Assembly (NCBI GenBank): GCA_030450335.1
Contig: JAKDIS010000038.1
Coordinates: forward strand, 1 to 21,301
Direction of reading: 5' to 3'
DNA: 21,301 bases
Origin: Corynebacterium sp.
GTDB taxonomy: Bacteria; Actinomycetota; Actinomycetes; Mycobacteriales; Mycobacteriaceae
Part shown: positions 13,999-20,672 of the stretch, piece by piece
Layout of the letters: every line of letters starts with the position of its first letter
Position numbering within the stretch: position 1 is the first letter of the stretch
The notes under the pieces: model-generated
The model's database searches: none
Told to the model about the DNA's origin: nothing
What the model saw: the letters and a program-made list of their open reading frames with translations, nothing else
Program-made: the position numbers and the translations under genes

Positions 13999-14958
13999 AT
14001 GAGTACAGCACCCGTCATCAGCGTCACCGACCTGACCCGCACCTACCAGGCGAAGAAGTCCAAGGACGCCTACACCGCCGTCAAGGGGATCTCCTTCGAC
14101 GTGGACAAGGGCGAGGTCTACGGCCTGCTCGGCACCAACGGTGCGGGCAAGACCTCCACCCTCGAGATCGTCGAGGGCCTCGCCGCCCCGTCACAGGGCA
14201 CCGTGCGCGTCCTGGGCATGGACCCGGTCGCCGACCGCGCGCGGATCCGTCCGGAACTCGGCATCATGCTGCAGTCCGGCGGGCTGCCCAAGGAGCTCAC
14301 CGTCGCCGAGACGATGCGCATGTGGGCGGGCACGTGCTCCACCCCGTTGCCGGTCGACGACGTGCTCGGCGAGGTGGACCTGAACCACCGCACCGACGTG
14401 CGCGTCGGTTCGCTGTCCGGTGGCGAGCAGCGTCGCCTCGACCTCGCCTGCGCACTGCTCAACGACCCGGGCATCGTGATCCTCGACGAGCCGACCACGG
14501 GCCTGGACCCGGAGTCGCGCGCCCGCACCTGGGAGTTGCTCGCGGCGTTGAAGGACCGCGGCGTGACGATGATCCTGACCACCCACTACCTGGAGGAGGC
14601 GGAGCATCTGGCCGACCGGATCGCCATCATGGACGCCGGCGTGATCGCCGTCGAGGGCCGGCTGGACGACCTCGCCGCCACCGAGGGCGCCGAGATCAGC
14701 TTCACCCTGCCGGACGCCGGCGCCGCCGGCGGGAACCGCGCAGGACGCCCGCAGGACGTCTTCCCGTCCTTCCCCGGCGCGCAGGTCACCCGTGACGGGG
14801 TGCGGCTGCGTATCGAGACCTCCCGGCTGCAGGAGGACACCCACCGCCTGCTCGACTGGGCCGCCGCCAACGACGTCACCCTCGGTCACTTCTCCGCCCG
14901 CCCCGCCAGCCTCGAGCGCGTCTTCGCCAAGATCGCCGGACGCGACAGCACCGTCTGA
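13999..14958 (+). CDS. ABC-2-type exporter ATP-binding protein (DrrA/CcmA-like)
   Basis: Cytoplasmic ATPase of a multidrug-type exporter, 319 residues. Walker A is GTNGAGKT (45-52), the Q-loop region is GIMLQSGGLPKELTV, the signature LSGGEQRR is near 139, Walker B with D-loop is VILDEPTTGLDPESR near 160, and the H-loop is TTHYLEEAEHLADRI. A C-terminal extension of about 90 residues (SFTLPDAG...SLERVFAKIAGRDS) is the regulatory tail common in DrrA-like proteins. AGGA lies 9-12 bases before the ATG. The permease gene follows after 11 bases and a two-component system after that, which points to an inducible efflux or envelope-stress system. The transported substrate is unknown. Confidence 0.93.
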   Translation: MSTAPVISVTDLTRTYQAKKSKDAYTAVKGISFDVDKGEVYGLLGTNGAGKTSTLEIVEGLAAPSQGTVRVLGMDPVADRARIRPELGIMLQSGGLPKELTVAETMRMWAGTCSTPLPVDDVLGEVDLNHRTDVRVGSLSGGEQRRLDLACALLNDPGIVILDEPTTGLDPESRARTWELLAALKDRGVTMILTTHYLEEAEHLADRIAIMDAGVIAVEGRLDDLAATEGAEISFTLPDAGAAGGNRAGRPQDVFPSFPGAQVTRDGVRLRIETSRLQEDTHRLLDWAAANDVTLGHFSARPASLERVFAKIAGRDSTV

Positions 14959-14969
14959 AAGGACCCGTC

Positions 14970-15821
14970 ATGACCACCACCGCACGTGAAACCACCCGTA
15001 CAGAAGTCCACTCCACCGGCACCGCCGGAACCTCCCTCCGGCGCTTCGTCGCCCTGGCCCGCGCGGAGACCCTCCAGTTCCGCCGCAACAAGACCCTGCT
15101 CGTCAACGCCACGCTCATCCCCATCGGCTTCGGCCTGGCGATGTTCTTCATCCTCTCCGGCGACGACGAGCAGTCCAAGGTCGAGGCCGCGGCAACGGCG
15201 CTGGAGTACTTCCTGCTCTTCGCGCTGATGTTCGTGCAGTTCTACACCGTGCTGTCCATGGTGACCACGCGCCGGGACGAGGGCGTGCTCAAACGCCTGC
15301 GCACCGGTGAGGCGCGCGACGCCGAGATCCTCGGTGCGTCCTCCTTCCCCGGGGCGGTGCTGACCATCGTGTTCACGGTGCTGATGTCGGTGCTGCTCAT
15401 GGTCTTCGGCGCGCCGGGACCGGTGAATGTGCTGCCGCTCATCGTCGCTGTGCTGCTCGGCCTGGCGGTCACCAGTGGTCTGGCCCTGGTGACCAGCGGG
15501 TTCACGAAGAACCCGGAGGCCGCGCAGATCACCTCGATGCCGGTGATGCTGCTGATGTTCGCCACGATGGGCAACTTCCGTCAGCTCTACCCGGAGGGTG
15601 TGGACGAGGTCCTCGCCCGCACCCCGTTCGCCCTGATCTTCGACCTGGCCCAGTACGGCTGGGCGGGCAGCACCACCGTGGGCCGGATGGACGGCGTCGC
15701 CGCGTTGGGTGCCGGGGAGGTCCTCGCCGAGACGTGGCCGATGATGCTGATCCTGCTGGCGTGGGCGGCGGTGTGCGTGTGGGCCGGTGCCCGTTACGTC
15801 CGCTGGGACGTCCGGCGCTGA
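14970..15821 (+). CDS. ABC-2-type exporter permease
   Basis: Integral membrane partner of the preceding ATPase, 283 residues with about six hydrophobic segments. After a short Thr-rich cytoplasmic N terminus, RRFVALARAETLQFRRNKTLLVNATLIPIGFGLAMFFI forms the first. YFLLFALMFVQFYTVLSMVTTRRDEGVLKRLRTGEA is the typical ABC-2 segment with its cytosolic loop. Later helices include ILGASSFPGAVLTIVF, LPLIVAVLLGLAVTSGLALV, and a final LILLAWAAVCVWAGARYV before a basic tail. The loop LARTPFALIFDL is also common in the family. GAAAGGAC sits upstream of the ATG. The gene ends 29 bases before the histidine kinase start. Confidence 0.92.
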   Translation: MTTTARETTRTEVHSTGTAGTSLRRFVALARAETLQFRRNKTLLVNATLIPIGFGLAMFFILSGDDEQSKVEAAATALEYFLLFALMFVQFYTVLSMVTTRRDEGVLKRLRTGEARDAEILGASSFPGAVLTIVFTVLMSVLLMVFGAPGPVNVLPLIVAVLLGLAVTSGLALVTSGFTKNPEAAQITSMPVMLLMFATMGNFRQLYPEGVDEVLARTPFALIFDLAQYGWAGSTTVGRMDGVAALGAGEVLAETWPMMLILLAWAAVCVWAGARYVRWDVRR

Positions 15822-15834
15822 CGTCCGGCACCAC

Positions 15835-15843
15835 TGCTTAAAT
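15835..15843 (+). promoter_or_regulatory. Possible extended -10 box for the histidine kinase gene
   Basis: TGCTTAAAT reads as an extended -10 (TGn plus TTAAAT) ending seven bases before ATG 15851, which would give a leaderless transcript. The second hexamer base is not the preferred A and no -35 is evident, so the kinase gene may simply be read from the exporter promoter. Confidence 0.25.
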
Positions 15844-15850
15844 GGGGACC

Positions 15851-17038
15851 ATGAACCCGACCGTGCTGGAGTCCGTCACCCGCCCACGCAGGACGTGGCG
15901 CGAGCTCGGCGGCGGCGCGAAGCTCGCCGTGTACACGCGCCTGTCCATGCAGTTGATGGTCGCCATGTTCGGCGTCCTCGCCGTCGTTCTCCCGCTGGCC
16001 GTCGCCGGCCAGGGGCCCACGCTCAGCCTGTGGCAGCAGGCCCTGGTGGCCGGGTCGGGGCTGGTGCTGACCGTCGCGGCCCTGCTGGTCGTGGAGCGGC
16101 GCCCGGAGTTCAACACCCGTCCGCGGCGTCCCACCGGACGGCTCGTGGCCGCGACGGGCGCGGCCACCGCGGTCGTCTGGACGCTCGGCGTCCTGCTGTA
16201 CGTGGCGGGTTCGTCCACCACGGCGGTGACGGGGCTGTGCCTGGTGTTCATCGCCATCATCGTCGCCCCGACGGCGGTGCTGCCGTGGCTGCCGTGGCGC
16301 TGGACGCTCACCCTGGTGCTCTCGGCGGCGACGTCGGTGCTCATGTGGGACGAGCTGGAGTGGCTGCCGTTGTTCTTCGGGACGTTCCTGATGACCACCG
16401 TGGTGGCCTCGGCGTGGACGGTCAACATCGCCAAGCAGCTCGACCGCGCCCGCCTGACGGACGCCGCCCTGCAGGTCAGCGAGGAACGGCTGCGGTTCTC
16501 CCAGGAGCTGCACGACACCCTCGGTCAGCGTCTGGCGGCGATGTCGTTGAAGGCGGAGCTGGCGCGTGCGCTGGTCGCGCGCGGCGACGAGCGTGCCGAC
16601 GGTGAACTCGCGCAGCTCCAGGAGCTGGCGCGGACCTCCGTCACCGAGATGCACGAGGTGGTGGACGGCTACCGGGCGGTCAACCTGTCCACGGAGGTCG
16701 ACGGCGCGCGGCAGCTGCTGCACAGCGCCGGCGTCCACCTGGACGTCGACGGCGACCCCACGACGCTGTCCGAGCCGATGCGCGAGCTGGCGGCGTGGCT
16801 GGTGCGCGAGGGGACGACGAACGTGGTGCGTCACTCCTCGGCCACGCGCGTGCGGCTCGACTTCACGCCCGGGTCGGCCGAGGCGGTGACGATGAGCAAC
16901 GACGGCGTGACCCGCGGCATCGAACGGCTGTCGGGCCTGGCGGGGATCCGGCGTCGCGCCGAGCCGATCGGCGCGGAACTCGTCGCCGAGCGCGACGGTA
17001 ACGTCTTCCGCGTGACCCTTCGCCTGCCCGGTGAGTAG
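15851..17038 (+). CDS. Two-component sensor histidine kinase, DesK/NarL type (HisKA_3)
   Basis: Membrane sensor kinase of 395 residues. The N-terminal half holds five to six hydrophobic segments with very short loops, so sensing probably occurs in the membrane. The dimerisation and phosphoacceptor motif is FSQELHDTLGQRL, with His221. The ATPase domain shows the N-box LVREGTTNVVRH, the segment MSNDGV and GLAGIRRRAEPIGAEL; the lid region is compact, as in DesK-like kinases. ATG 15842 is an in-frame alternative three codons upstream; ATG 15851 is preferred because GGGGA precedes it, though the spacing is tight. It probably phosphorylates the response regulator next door and controls the adjacent exporter. 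Such exporter/kinase/regulator sets commonly answer antimicrobial or envelope stress. Confidence 0.92.
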   Translation: MNPTVLESVTRPRRTWRELGGGAKLAVYTRLSMQLMVAMFGVLAVVLPLAVAGQGPTLSLWQQALVAGSGLVLTVAALLVVERRPEFNTRPRRPTGRLVAATGAATAVVWTLGVLLYVAGSSTTAVTGLCLVFIAIIVAPTAVLPWLPWRWTLTLVLSAATSVLMWDELEWLPLFFGTFLMTTVVASAWTVNIAKQLDRARLTDAALQVSEERLRFSQELHDTLGQRLAAMSLKAELARALVARGDERADGELAQLQELARTSVTEMHEVVDGYRAVNLSTEVDGARQLLHSAGVHLDVDGDPTTLSEPMRELAAWLVREGTTNVVRHSSATRVRLDFTPGSAEAVTMSNDGVTRGIERLSGLAGIRRRAEPIGAELVAERDGNVFRVTLRLPGE

Positions 17039-17054
17039 AGAAAAAGGAGCAACC

Positions 17055-17666
17055 ATGAGTGCAGAACCCGTCCGGGTGGTCGTCGTCGACGACGAGTCCC
17101 TCGTCGCCAGCTCACTGTCGACCCTGCTGTCGCTGGAGGACGACCTCGACGTCGTCGCCACCCTCGGCTCCGGCGAGGAACTGCTCGACTGGTGCCGGAC
17201 GCACCACGCGCCGGACGTCGCCGTCACCGACCTGCAGATGGGCGGCATCGACGGGGTGGAGACCGCCGCCAGCCTCCCCGAGGGCGTCGCCGTGCTGATC
17301 GTCACCAGCCACGGGCGTCCCCGCCAGCTCAAGCGGGCGCTGGCCGCCGGCGTCGCCGGTTTCGTGCCCAAGACGTCCTCCGCCGCGGAGTTCGCCACCG
17401 CGGTGCGCACCGTGCACGCCGGACGCCGCTGCCTCGACCCGGAGCTCGCCGCCCAGGCGATCGGCGCCGGCGAGTCGCCGCTGACCGAGCGCGAGACCGA
17501 ACTGCTGGAGGTCGCCGGGCAGGGCGGCTCCGTCGAGCAGATCGCCGAGACCGTGCACCTGGCGGCGGGCACCACCCGCAACTACCTGTCCTCGGCGATG
17601 TCGAAGACGGGGGCGGCCACGCGTTTCGAGGCCTGGCGCATCGCCCGCGACCGTGGCTGGTTGTAG
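17055..17666 (+). CDS. Response regulator, NarL/LuxR family
   Basis: Cytoplasmic transcription regulator of 203 residues. The receiver domain has the acidic pair Asp12-Asp13, phospho-acceptor Asp59 in VTDLQMGGIDG, Thr84 in LIVTSHGRP and Lys106 in GFVPKTSS. All key residues are present. The C-terminal LuxR-type helix-turn-helix spans about 139-203 (LTERETELLEVAGQGGSVEQIAETVHLAAGTTRNYLSSAMSKTGA). The ATG at 17055 has AAGGAG (17044-17049) before it and is preferred to an in-frame GTG at 17031 that overlaps the kinase stop and lacks a ribosome-binding site. It is the cognate partner of the upstream kinase and likely acts on the exporter promoter, possibly at the TGACA array. Confidence 0.94.
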   Translation: MSAEPVRVVVVDDESLVASSLSTLLSLEDDLDVVATLGSGEELLDWCRTHHAPDVAVTDLQMGGIDGVETAASLPEGVAVLIVTSHGRPRQLKRALAAGVAGFVPKTSSAAEFATAVRTVHAGRRCLDPELAAQAIGAGESPLTERETELLEVAGQGGSVEQIAETVHLAAGTTRNYLSSAMSKTGAATRFEAWRIARDRGWL

Positions 17667-17719
17667 GGGGCCGGTTGTGAGCTTCGCTATGCGGGGCGGC
17701 GGCGGCACGCTTTCCCTCG

Positions 17720-17725
17720 TAAACT
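17720..17725 (+). promoter_or_regulatory. -10 box of the rhodanese gene, leaderless arrangement
   Basis: TAAACT ends seven bases before ATG 17733, so transcription would start at or next to the start codon. No ribosome-binding site precedes the ATG, which supports leaderless translation. No convincing -35 element is seen. Confidence 0.5.
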
Positions 17726-17732
17726 GGTCCGC

Positions 17733-18641
17733 ATGACCCTGAGCCAGCCCGACACCCCCGCGACAACGACCGCCGAACCCTTCATCTCCGCCACCGACCT
17801 CTTCGAGGGCAGCAGCCGTGGCGAGCGGATGATCGTCCTCGACTCCGACTGGGAGTGGGGCGAGCACGCCGCCTGGAACCTGTACGTGACCAGGCACATC
17901 CCCGGTTCCTTCTTCTGCGACCCCGGCACCATGCTGTCCGGCTCGCCGTCGGCGACCGCCGGGCGTAACCCGCTGCCCAGCCGGGCCGTCCTGCAGCACT
18001 TCGTCGACGACTGGGGCATCCAGCCCGGCGTCCCGGTGCGTATCTACGACCGCGGCGGGCTGATCTACGCCGCCCGCGCGTGGTGGATCCTGCGGTGGGC
18101 GGGCGTCACCGACGTGCGCGTCCTCGACGGCGGGACGCCGGCCTGGCTGGCGGCCGGCGGCGACATCGCCGCCGGTATCGGCTGCCTGCGTGGACGCGGG
18201 ACGTTCGAGGTCCTCGCCGGTGGCGCGCCGAGCATGCCGACGACGTCGCTGGACGAGGTGAAGGAGATCTCCGCCGCGGCGTCCACCGGGGCGGCGGCAC
18301 CGCTGCTCATCGACACCCGTCCGGCGGACCGCTTCGAGGGACGCCGCGAGCGGCTGGACCGTCGCGCCGGCCACATCCCCGGCGCGATCGGCGTCCCGGT
18401 CGCCGAGCTGCTCGACGACGGCCGCGTCCCGTCCCCCGAGGTCGTGCGTGGGCGTCTCGCCGAACACGGCATCACCGGCGACGACGTCGCCGCCGAGACC
18501 GTGGTCTACTCCGGGTCGGGCGTGAGCTCGGCCCTGTTCATCGCGCTGATGGAGCACGCCGGGCTGCCGGTGGCGCGCCACTACGTGGGTGGATGGTCGC
18601 AGTGGTCCTCCGACCGTTCGCGTCCGGTGGCGTTGGGGTAG
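17733..18641 (+). CDS. Two-domain rhodanese (sulfurtransferase) with Cys-to-Ser at the active site
   Basis: A 302-residue protein with tandem rhodanese domains, as in thiosulfate or 3-mercaptopyruvate sulfurtransferases. Domain 1 (about 15-140) includes RHIPGSFFCDP and VRIYDRGGLIYAARAWWILRWAGVTDVRVLDGG. Domain 2 (about 165-300) includes LLIDTRPADRFEGR, AGHIPGAIGVPVAELL and the active loop. In active enzymes that loop reads CGSGVTA; here it is SGSGVSS with Ser260 (codon TCC at 18510-18512) at the place of the persulfide-forming cysteine. No cysteine is in the loop, so classic sulfur transfer is unlikely unless the codon is an error. C-terminal GGWSQWSSDRSRPVALG is typical. It has its own promoter, no ribosome-binding site, and no obvious operon partner. 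Confidence 0.9.
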   Translation: MTLSQPDTPATTTAEPFISATDLFEGSSRGERMIVLDSDWEWGEHAAWNLYVTRHIPGSFFCDPGTMLSGSPSATAGRNPLPSRAVLQHFVDDWGIQPGVPVRIYDRGGLIYAARAWWILRWAGVTDVRVLDGGTPAWLAAGGDIAAGIGCLRGRGTFEVLAGGAPSMPTTSLDEVKEISAAASTGAAAPLLIDTRPADRFEGRRERLDRRAGHIPGAIGVPVAELLDDGRVPSPEVVRGRLAEHGITGDDVAAETVVYSGSGVSSALFIALMEHAGLPVARHYVGGWSQWSSDRSRPVALG

Positions 18642-18644
18642 TCT

Positions 18645-18666
18645 CAGGAAAGGAAGAACTTTTCTG
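18645..18666 (+). terminator. Small hairpin after the rhodanese gene
   Basis: CAGGAAAG (18645-18652) pairs with CTTTTCTG (18659-18666) over eight positions with one G-U, around a six-base loop. It starts four bases after the stop codon. No T-run follows, so it is at best a weak terminator. Confidence 0.35.
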
Positions 18667-18710
18667 GACGAAATAACGCGGTTATGCCCCGACGCGTGTG
18701 CCTCACGTTC

Positions 18711-18716
18711 TATCCT
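18711..18716 (+). promoter_or_regulatory. Possible -10 box of the EIIA gene
   Basis: TATCCT fits the TAnnnT pattern and would give a 5' leader of about 36 bases before ATG 18759. No good -35 match is seen. Confidence 0.3.
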
Positions 18717-18758
18717 TTGGCCACCGACGCTCATCACCGCAACGGACCGGGAGGCAAC

Positions 18759-19301
18759 ATGGAGGACGCAGGGAAGTCAGTGACCGGGTCCGTCTCGGGG
18801 TCCGTCTCGGGGTCCGTCTCGGGATCTGTCGCCGGGGCGGGGACCGGCACGCTCGACGTGGTGACCCCCATGCCCGGCACCGTCGCGCCACTGTCGGCCG
18901 TGCCGGACCCGCTGTTCGCCGCGGGCACGGTCGGGCCCGGCATGGCGGTGGTCCCGGACCCCGGGGTGGAGTACGTGACCGTGTGCTCGCCGGTGGCCGG
19001 CGTGCTCACCCGGCTGATGCCGCACCTCTTCCTCGTCACCACCGACGGCGGGCTGCCGGTCCTCGTGCACATCGGGATCGACACCGCGCAGCTCGACGGG
19101 CAGGGCTACTCCACCCACGTCGAACAGGGCACGCGCGTGCAGGTCGGCCAGCGGGTCACCACCTACGCACCCTTGTCCATCGGGCGGCTCGGCTTCGACC
19201 CGATCGTGGCGGTGGTGATGATGCAGCAGGACGGTGGCGTCGAGGAGGGGCTCATGCCCGGCGAACCGTCCGAGCCAGGGGACGTGTTGTTCCGGTTCTG
19301 A
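18759..19301 (+). CDS. Stand-alone PTS EIIA(Glc)-like phosphocarrier
   Basis: Cytoplasmic sugar phosphotransferase protein of 180 residues. The EIIA(Glc)/Crr fold is complete: VVTPMPGTVAPLSAVPDPLFAAGTVGPGMAVVP at the start, then YVTVCSPVAGVLTRLMPHLFLVTTDGG with the accessory His89. VLVHIGIDTAQLDGQGY carries the phospho-accepting His104, and YAPLSIGRLGFDPIVAVVM closes the domain. Both histidines are present, so phosphorylation by HPr should work. In corynebacteria EIIA is normally fused to the EIIBC permease; no IIB or IIC is nearby, so it must serve another permease or act as a regulator. ATG 18759 has GGGAGG before it; the frame is open 25 codons further upstream but lacks EIIA similarity. 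An N-terminal Gly-Ser-Val-Ser repeat precedes the domain and looks like a flexible tail. Confidence 0.92.
   Translation: MEDAGKSVTGSVSGSVSGSVSGSVAGAGTGTLDVVTPMPGTVAPLSAVPDPLFAAGTVGPGMAVVPDPGVEYVTVCSPVAGVLTRLMPHLFLVTTDGGLPVLVHIGIDTAQLDGQGYSTHVEQGTRVQVGQRVTTYAPLSIGRLGFDPIVAVVMMQQDGGVEEGLMPGEPSEPGDVLFRF
18786..18833 (+). repeat. 12-bp in-frame tandem repeat, four units (Gly-Ser-Val-Ser)
   Basis: Three exact units of GGGTCCGTCTCG (from 18786, 18798 and 18810) and a degenerate fourth (18822-18833) encode GSVS-type tetrapeptides in the N-terminal tail of the EIIA protein. Confidence 0.9.
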
Positions 19302-19312
19302 AGGTTTACCCC

Positions 19313-19318
19313 TATGCT
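19313..19318 (+). promoter_or_regulatory. -10 box of the small membrane-protein gene, leaderless arrangement
   Basis: TATGCT is followed by six G residues and then ATG 19325, exactly the spacing for a transcript starting at the initiation codon. TTGTTC at 19287-19292 is a possible -35 but 20 bases away, longer than usual. Confidence 0.5.
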
Positions 19319-19324
19319 GGGGGG

Positions 19325-19717
19325 ATGCTCCGCCGTTTCACCACCGTGTCGTGTGTCCTCCTGATGCTCCTGGGAGTCACCCGTCTCGGCGACAGGGTGG
19401 ACCCGCAGTGGGGGGAACTGCTCTTCTACGGCTACTTCGGGGTGCTGTTCCTGCTGATGCTCGGCGGTATCGTGTTCACCGAGCGCGGCTACTTCGGCCC
19501 GGCGCGGCACCCCGTCAACCGCGTGTTCGTGGGGCTGAGTTGGGCGGGCACGATCGGCGCACTGGTGCTGATGCTCGAACTGGTGCTGGGCAACGCCATG
19601 TTGCTGTGGGTCAACGTGATCGCCAGCGCGAGCATGTTCACCGGCATCGTCGGCGCCGCGGTGGTGGCGCTGTCCGCCAGGCCGTGGCGCGACCTGTTCT
19701 ACTCGCGCAGGCCGTGA
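19325..19717 (+). CDS. Small integral membrane protein of unknown function
   Basis: A 130-residue protein with four hydrophobic helices: TTVSCVLLMLLGVTRL, LLFYGYFGVLFLLMLGGIVF, VGLSWAGTIGALVLMLELVLG and WVNVIASASMFTGIVGAAVVALS. Short charged loops separate them and it ends in a basic tail (RPWRDLFYSRRP). I do not recognise a family. The coding frame is supported by GC bias at third positions, the length of the open frame and the leaderless promoter in front. It follows the EIIA gene by 23 bases but appears to have its own promoter. There is no lipobox, catalytic motif or binding site that I can name. Confidence 0.7.
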   Translation: MLRRFTTVSCVLLMLLGVTRLGDRVDPQWGELLFYGYFGVLFLLMLGGIVFTERGYFGPARHPVNRVFVGLSWAGTIGALVLMLELVLGNAMLLWVNVIASASMFTGIVGAAVVALSARPWRDLFYSRRP

Positions 19718-19720
19718 TGT

Positions 19721-19754
19721 CGGCCTGAGCTCGGCCTTGAGTTCGCCTTGAGCT
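19721..19754. repeat. Imperfect 11-12-bp tandem repeat in a convergent intergenic gap
   Basis: Three units of the type CGGCCTTGAGTT/CGCCTTGAGCT fill almost all of the 40-base gap between the membrane-protein and dehydrogenase genes. The two GAGCTC palindromes can pair, so it may help end transcription from both sides. Confidence 0.5.
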
Positions 19755-19757
19755 CGC

Positions 19758-20639
19758 CTACAGCCCGTGTTTGGCGGCGATGATCCCGCCCATCGTGTCG
19801 CGCGGCAGCAGCCGGGCGGCGGGGAAGGCGAACCGTGCGCTCGACCCGGTGGCGTAGAGCGGGCGGGGCCGGGCGTCCGAGACCGCCCTGAGGATCTCAC
19901 CTGCCACCGGTTCGGCGGTGATGCCGTCGGCCTCGTTGTTGTTGAGGTGGGTCAGCATCGTGGCGAACTCCTCGGCGTAGGGGCCGTGGTCGTCGACGTA
20001 GATGGTGCGACGCTCGGAGAGCCCGGTGTTGATCGCACCGGGTTCCATCACGCTGACCCCGATGCCGAAGCGGGCGACCTCGCGGCGTGCGGAGAAGGCG
20101 AAGGCCTTGATGGCCGCCTTCGAGGCGCCGTAGCTGCCGCGGTAGGCCAGCGGGAAGCTGCCGAGCATGGAGCCGACGAACACGATGCGTCCGCGTCGGG
20201 CGGCTCGCATCTGCGGCAGCAGGGCCTGGGTGAGTTCGACGTGCCCGATCACGTTGACCTGGAAGAGCCTCTCCAGGGCGTCGCGGGGGAGCTCCTCGAG
20301 CGGGCCGTTCTGGCTCTCCCCGGCATTGTTGACCAGCACGGTGACCGGGCCGGCGCCGATCTTCGCCAGCTCGTCCGGCACACCGGCGATGGAGGTGGGG
20401 TCGCCGAGGTCCAGGGGGATGAGTTCCACACCGTCCGGCGTGTTCGCCCGGGCGGCCTCCGAGCCGGGGTCGCGGGAGGTGCCGATGACCCGGAACTGCC
20501 GTTTCACCAGTTCTTTCGCCGTCGCGGCACCGATGCCTGAGGTGGCTCCGGTGACCAGGGCCGTGTCACCCTGACGTGGCACGGGCAGCTTCGGGGCGCG
20601 GAAGCGGGCGAGGACACCGGGCGCGGACGTTTTCTTCAT
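19758..20639 (-). CDS. Short-chain dehydrogenase/reductase (SDR)
   Basis: NAD(P)-dependent oxidoreductase of 293 residues with the classical SDR motifs: nucleotide-binding TGATSGIG (30-37), NNAG (104-107), and catalytic Ser157, Tyr170 and Lys174 (YGASK). The post-catalytic segment VSVMEPGAINTGLS is also typical. A 20-residue basic N-terminal extension precedes the fold, and a C-terminal LYATGSSARFAFPAARLLPRDTMGG resembles SDRs acting on lipids or retinol-like molecules; the substrate is not predictable. The ATG has no ribosome-binding site but a -10-like TATCAC (20652-20647) seven bases before it, so it may be leaderless. It lies 33 bases after the lipoprotein gene on the same strand and could also be co-transcribed with it. 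Confidence 0.92.
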   Translation of the reverse strand: MKKTSAPGVLARFRAPKLPVPRQGDTALVTGATSGIGAATAKELVKRQFRVIGTSRDPGSEAARANTPDGVELIPLDLGDPTSIAGVPDELAKIGAGPVTVLVNNAGESQNGPLEELPRDALERLFQVNVIGHVELTQALLPQMRAARRGRIVFVGSMLGSFPLAYRGSYGASKAAIKAFAFSARREVARFGIGVSVMEPGAINTGLSERRTIYVDDHGPYAEEFATMLTHLNNNEADGITAEPVAGEILRAVSDARPRPLYATGSSARFAFPAARLLPRDTMGGIIAAKHGL

Positions 20640-20646
20640 GCAACCA

Positions 20647-20652
20647 GTGATA
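20647..20652 (-). promoter_or_regulatory. Possible -10 box of the SDR gene
   Basis: TATCAC on the - strand ends seven bases before ATG 20639. It resembles the other leaderless starts in this window, but the last base is C rather than T, so the call is weak. Confidence 0.25.
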
Positions 20653-20672
20653 CCCCTTCGGCGGTGCGTCCG

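Noticed and set aside
17031..17054. GTG start of the response regulator overlapping the kinase stop
   Set aside because: No ribosome-binding site before it and the extra residues are outside the receiver fold. ATG 17055 has AAGGAG at proper distance.
15794..17581. Open frame of 595 codons on the - strand opposite the two-component genes
   Set aside because: Arg/His/Gln-rich shadow without motifs, overlapping two certain genes.
17112..18737. Open frame of 541 codons on the - strand opposite the regulator and rhodanese
   Set aside because: GC-driven shadow with low-complexity composition and no family signature.
19736..19743. CTTGAGT half-site resembling HAIR
   Set aside because: No opposing ACTCAAG at seven bases; it is part of a local tandem repeat in a convergent gap.
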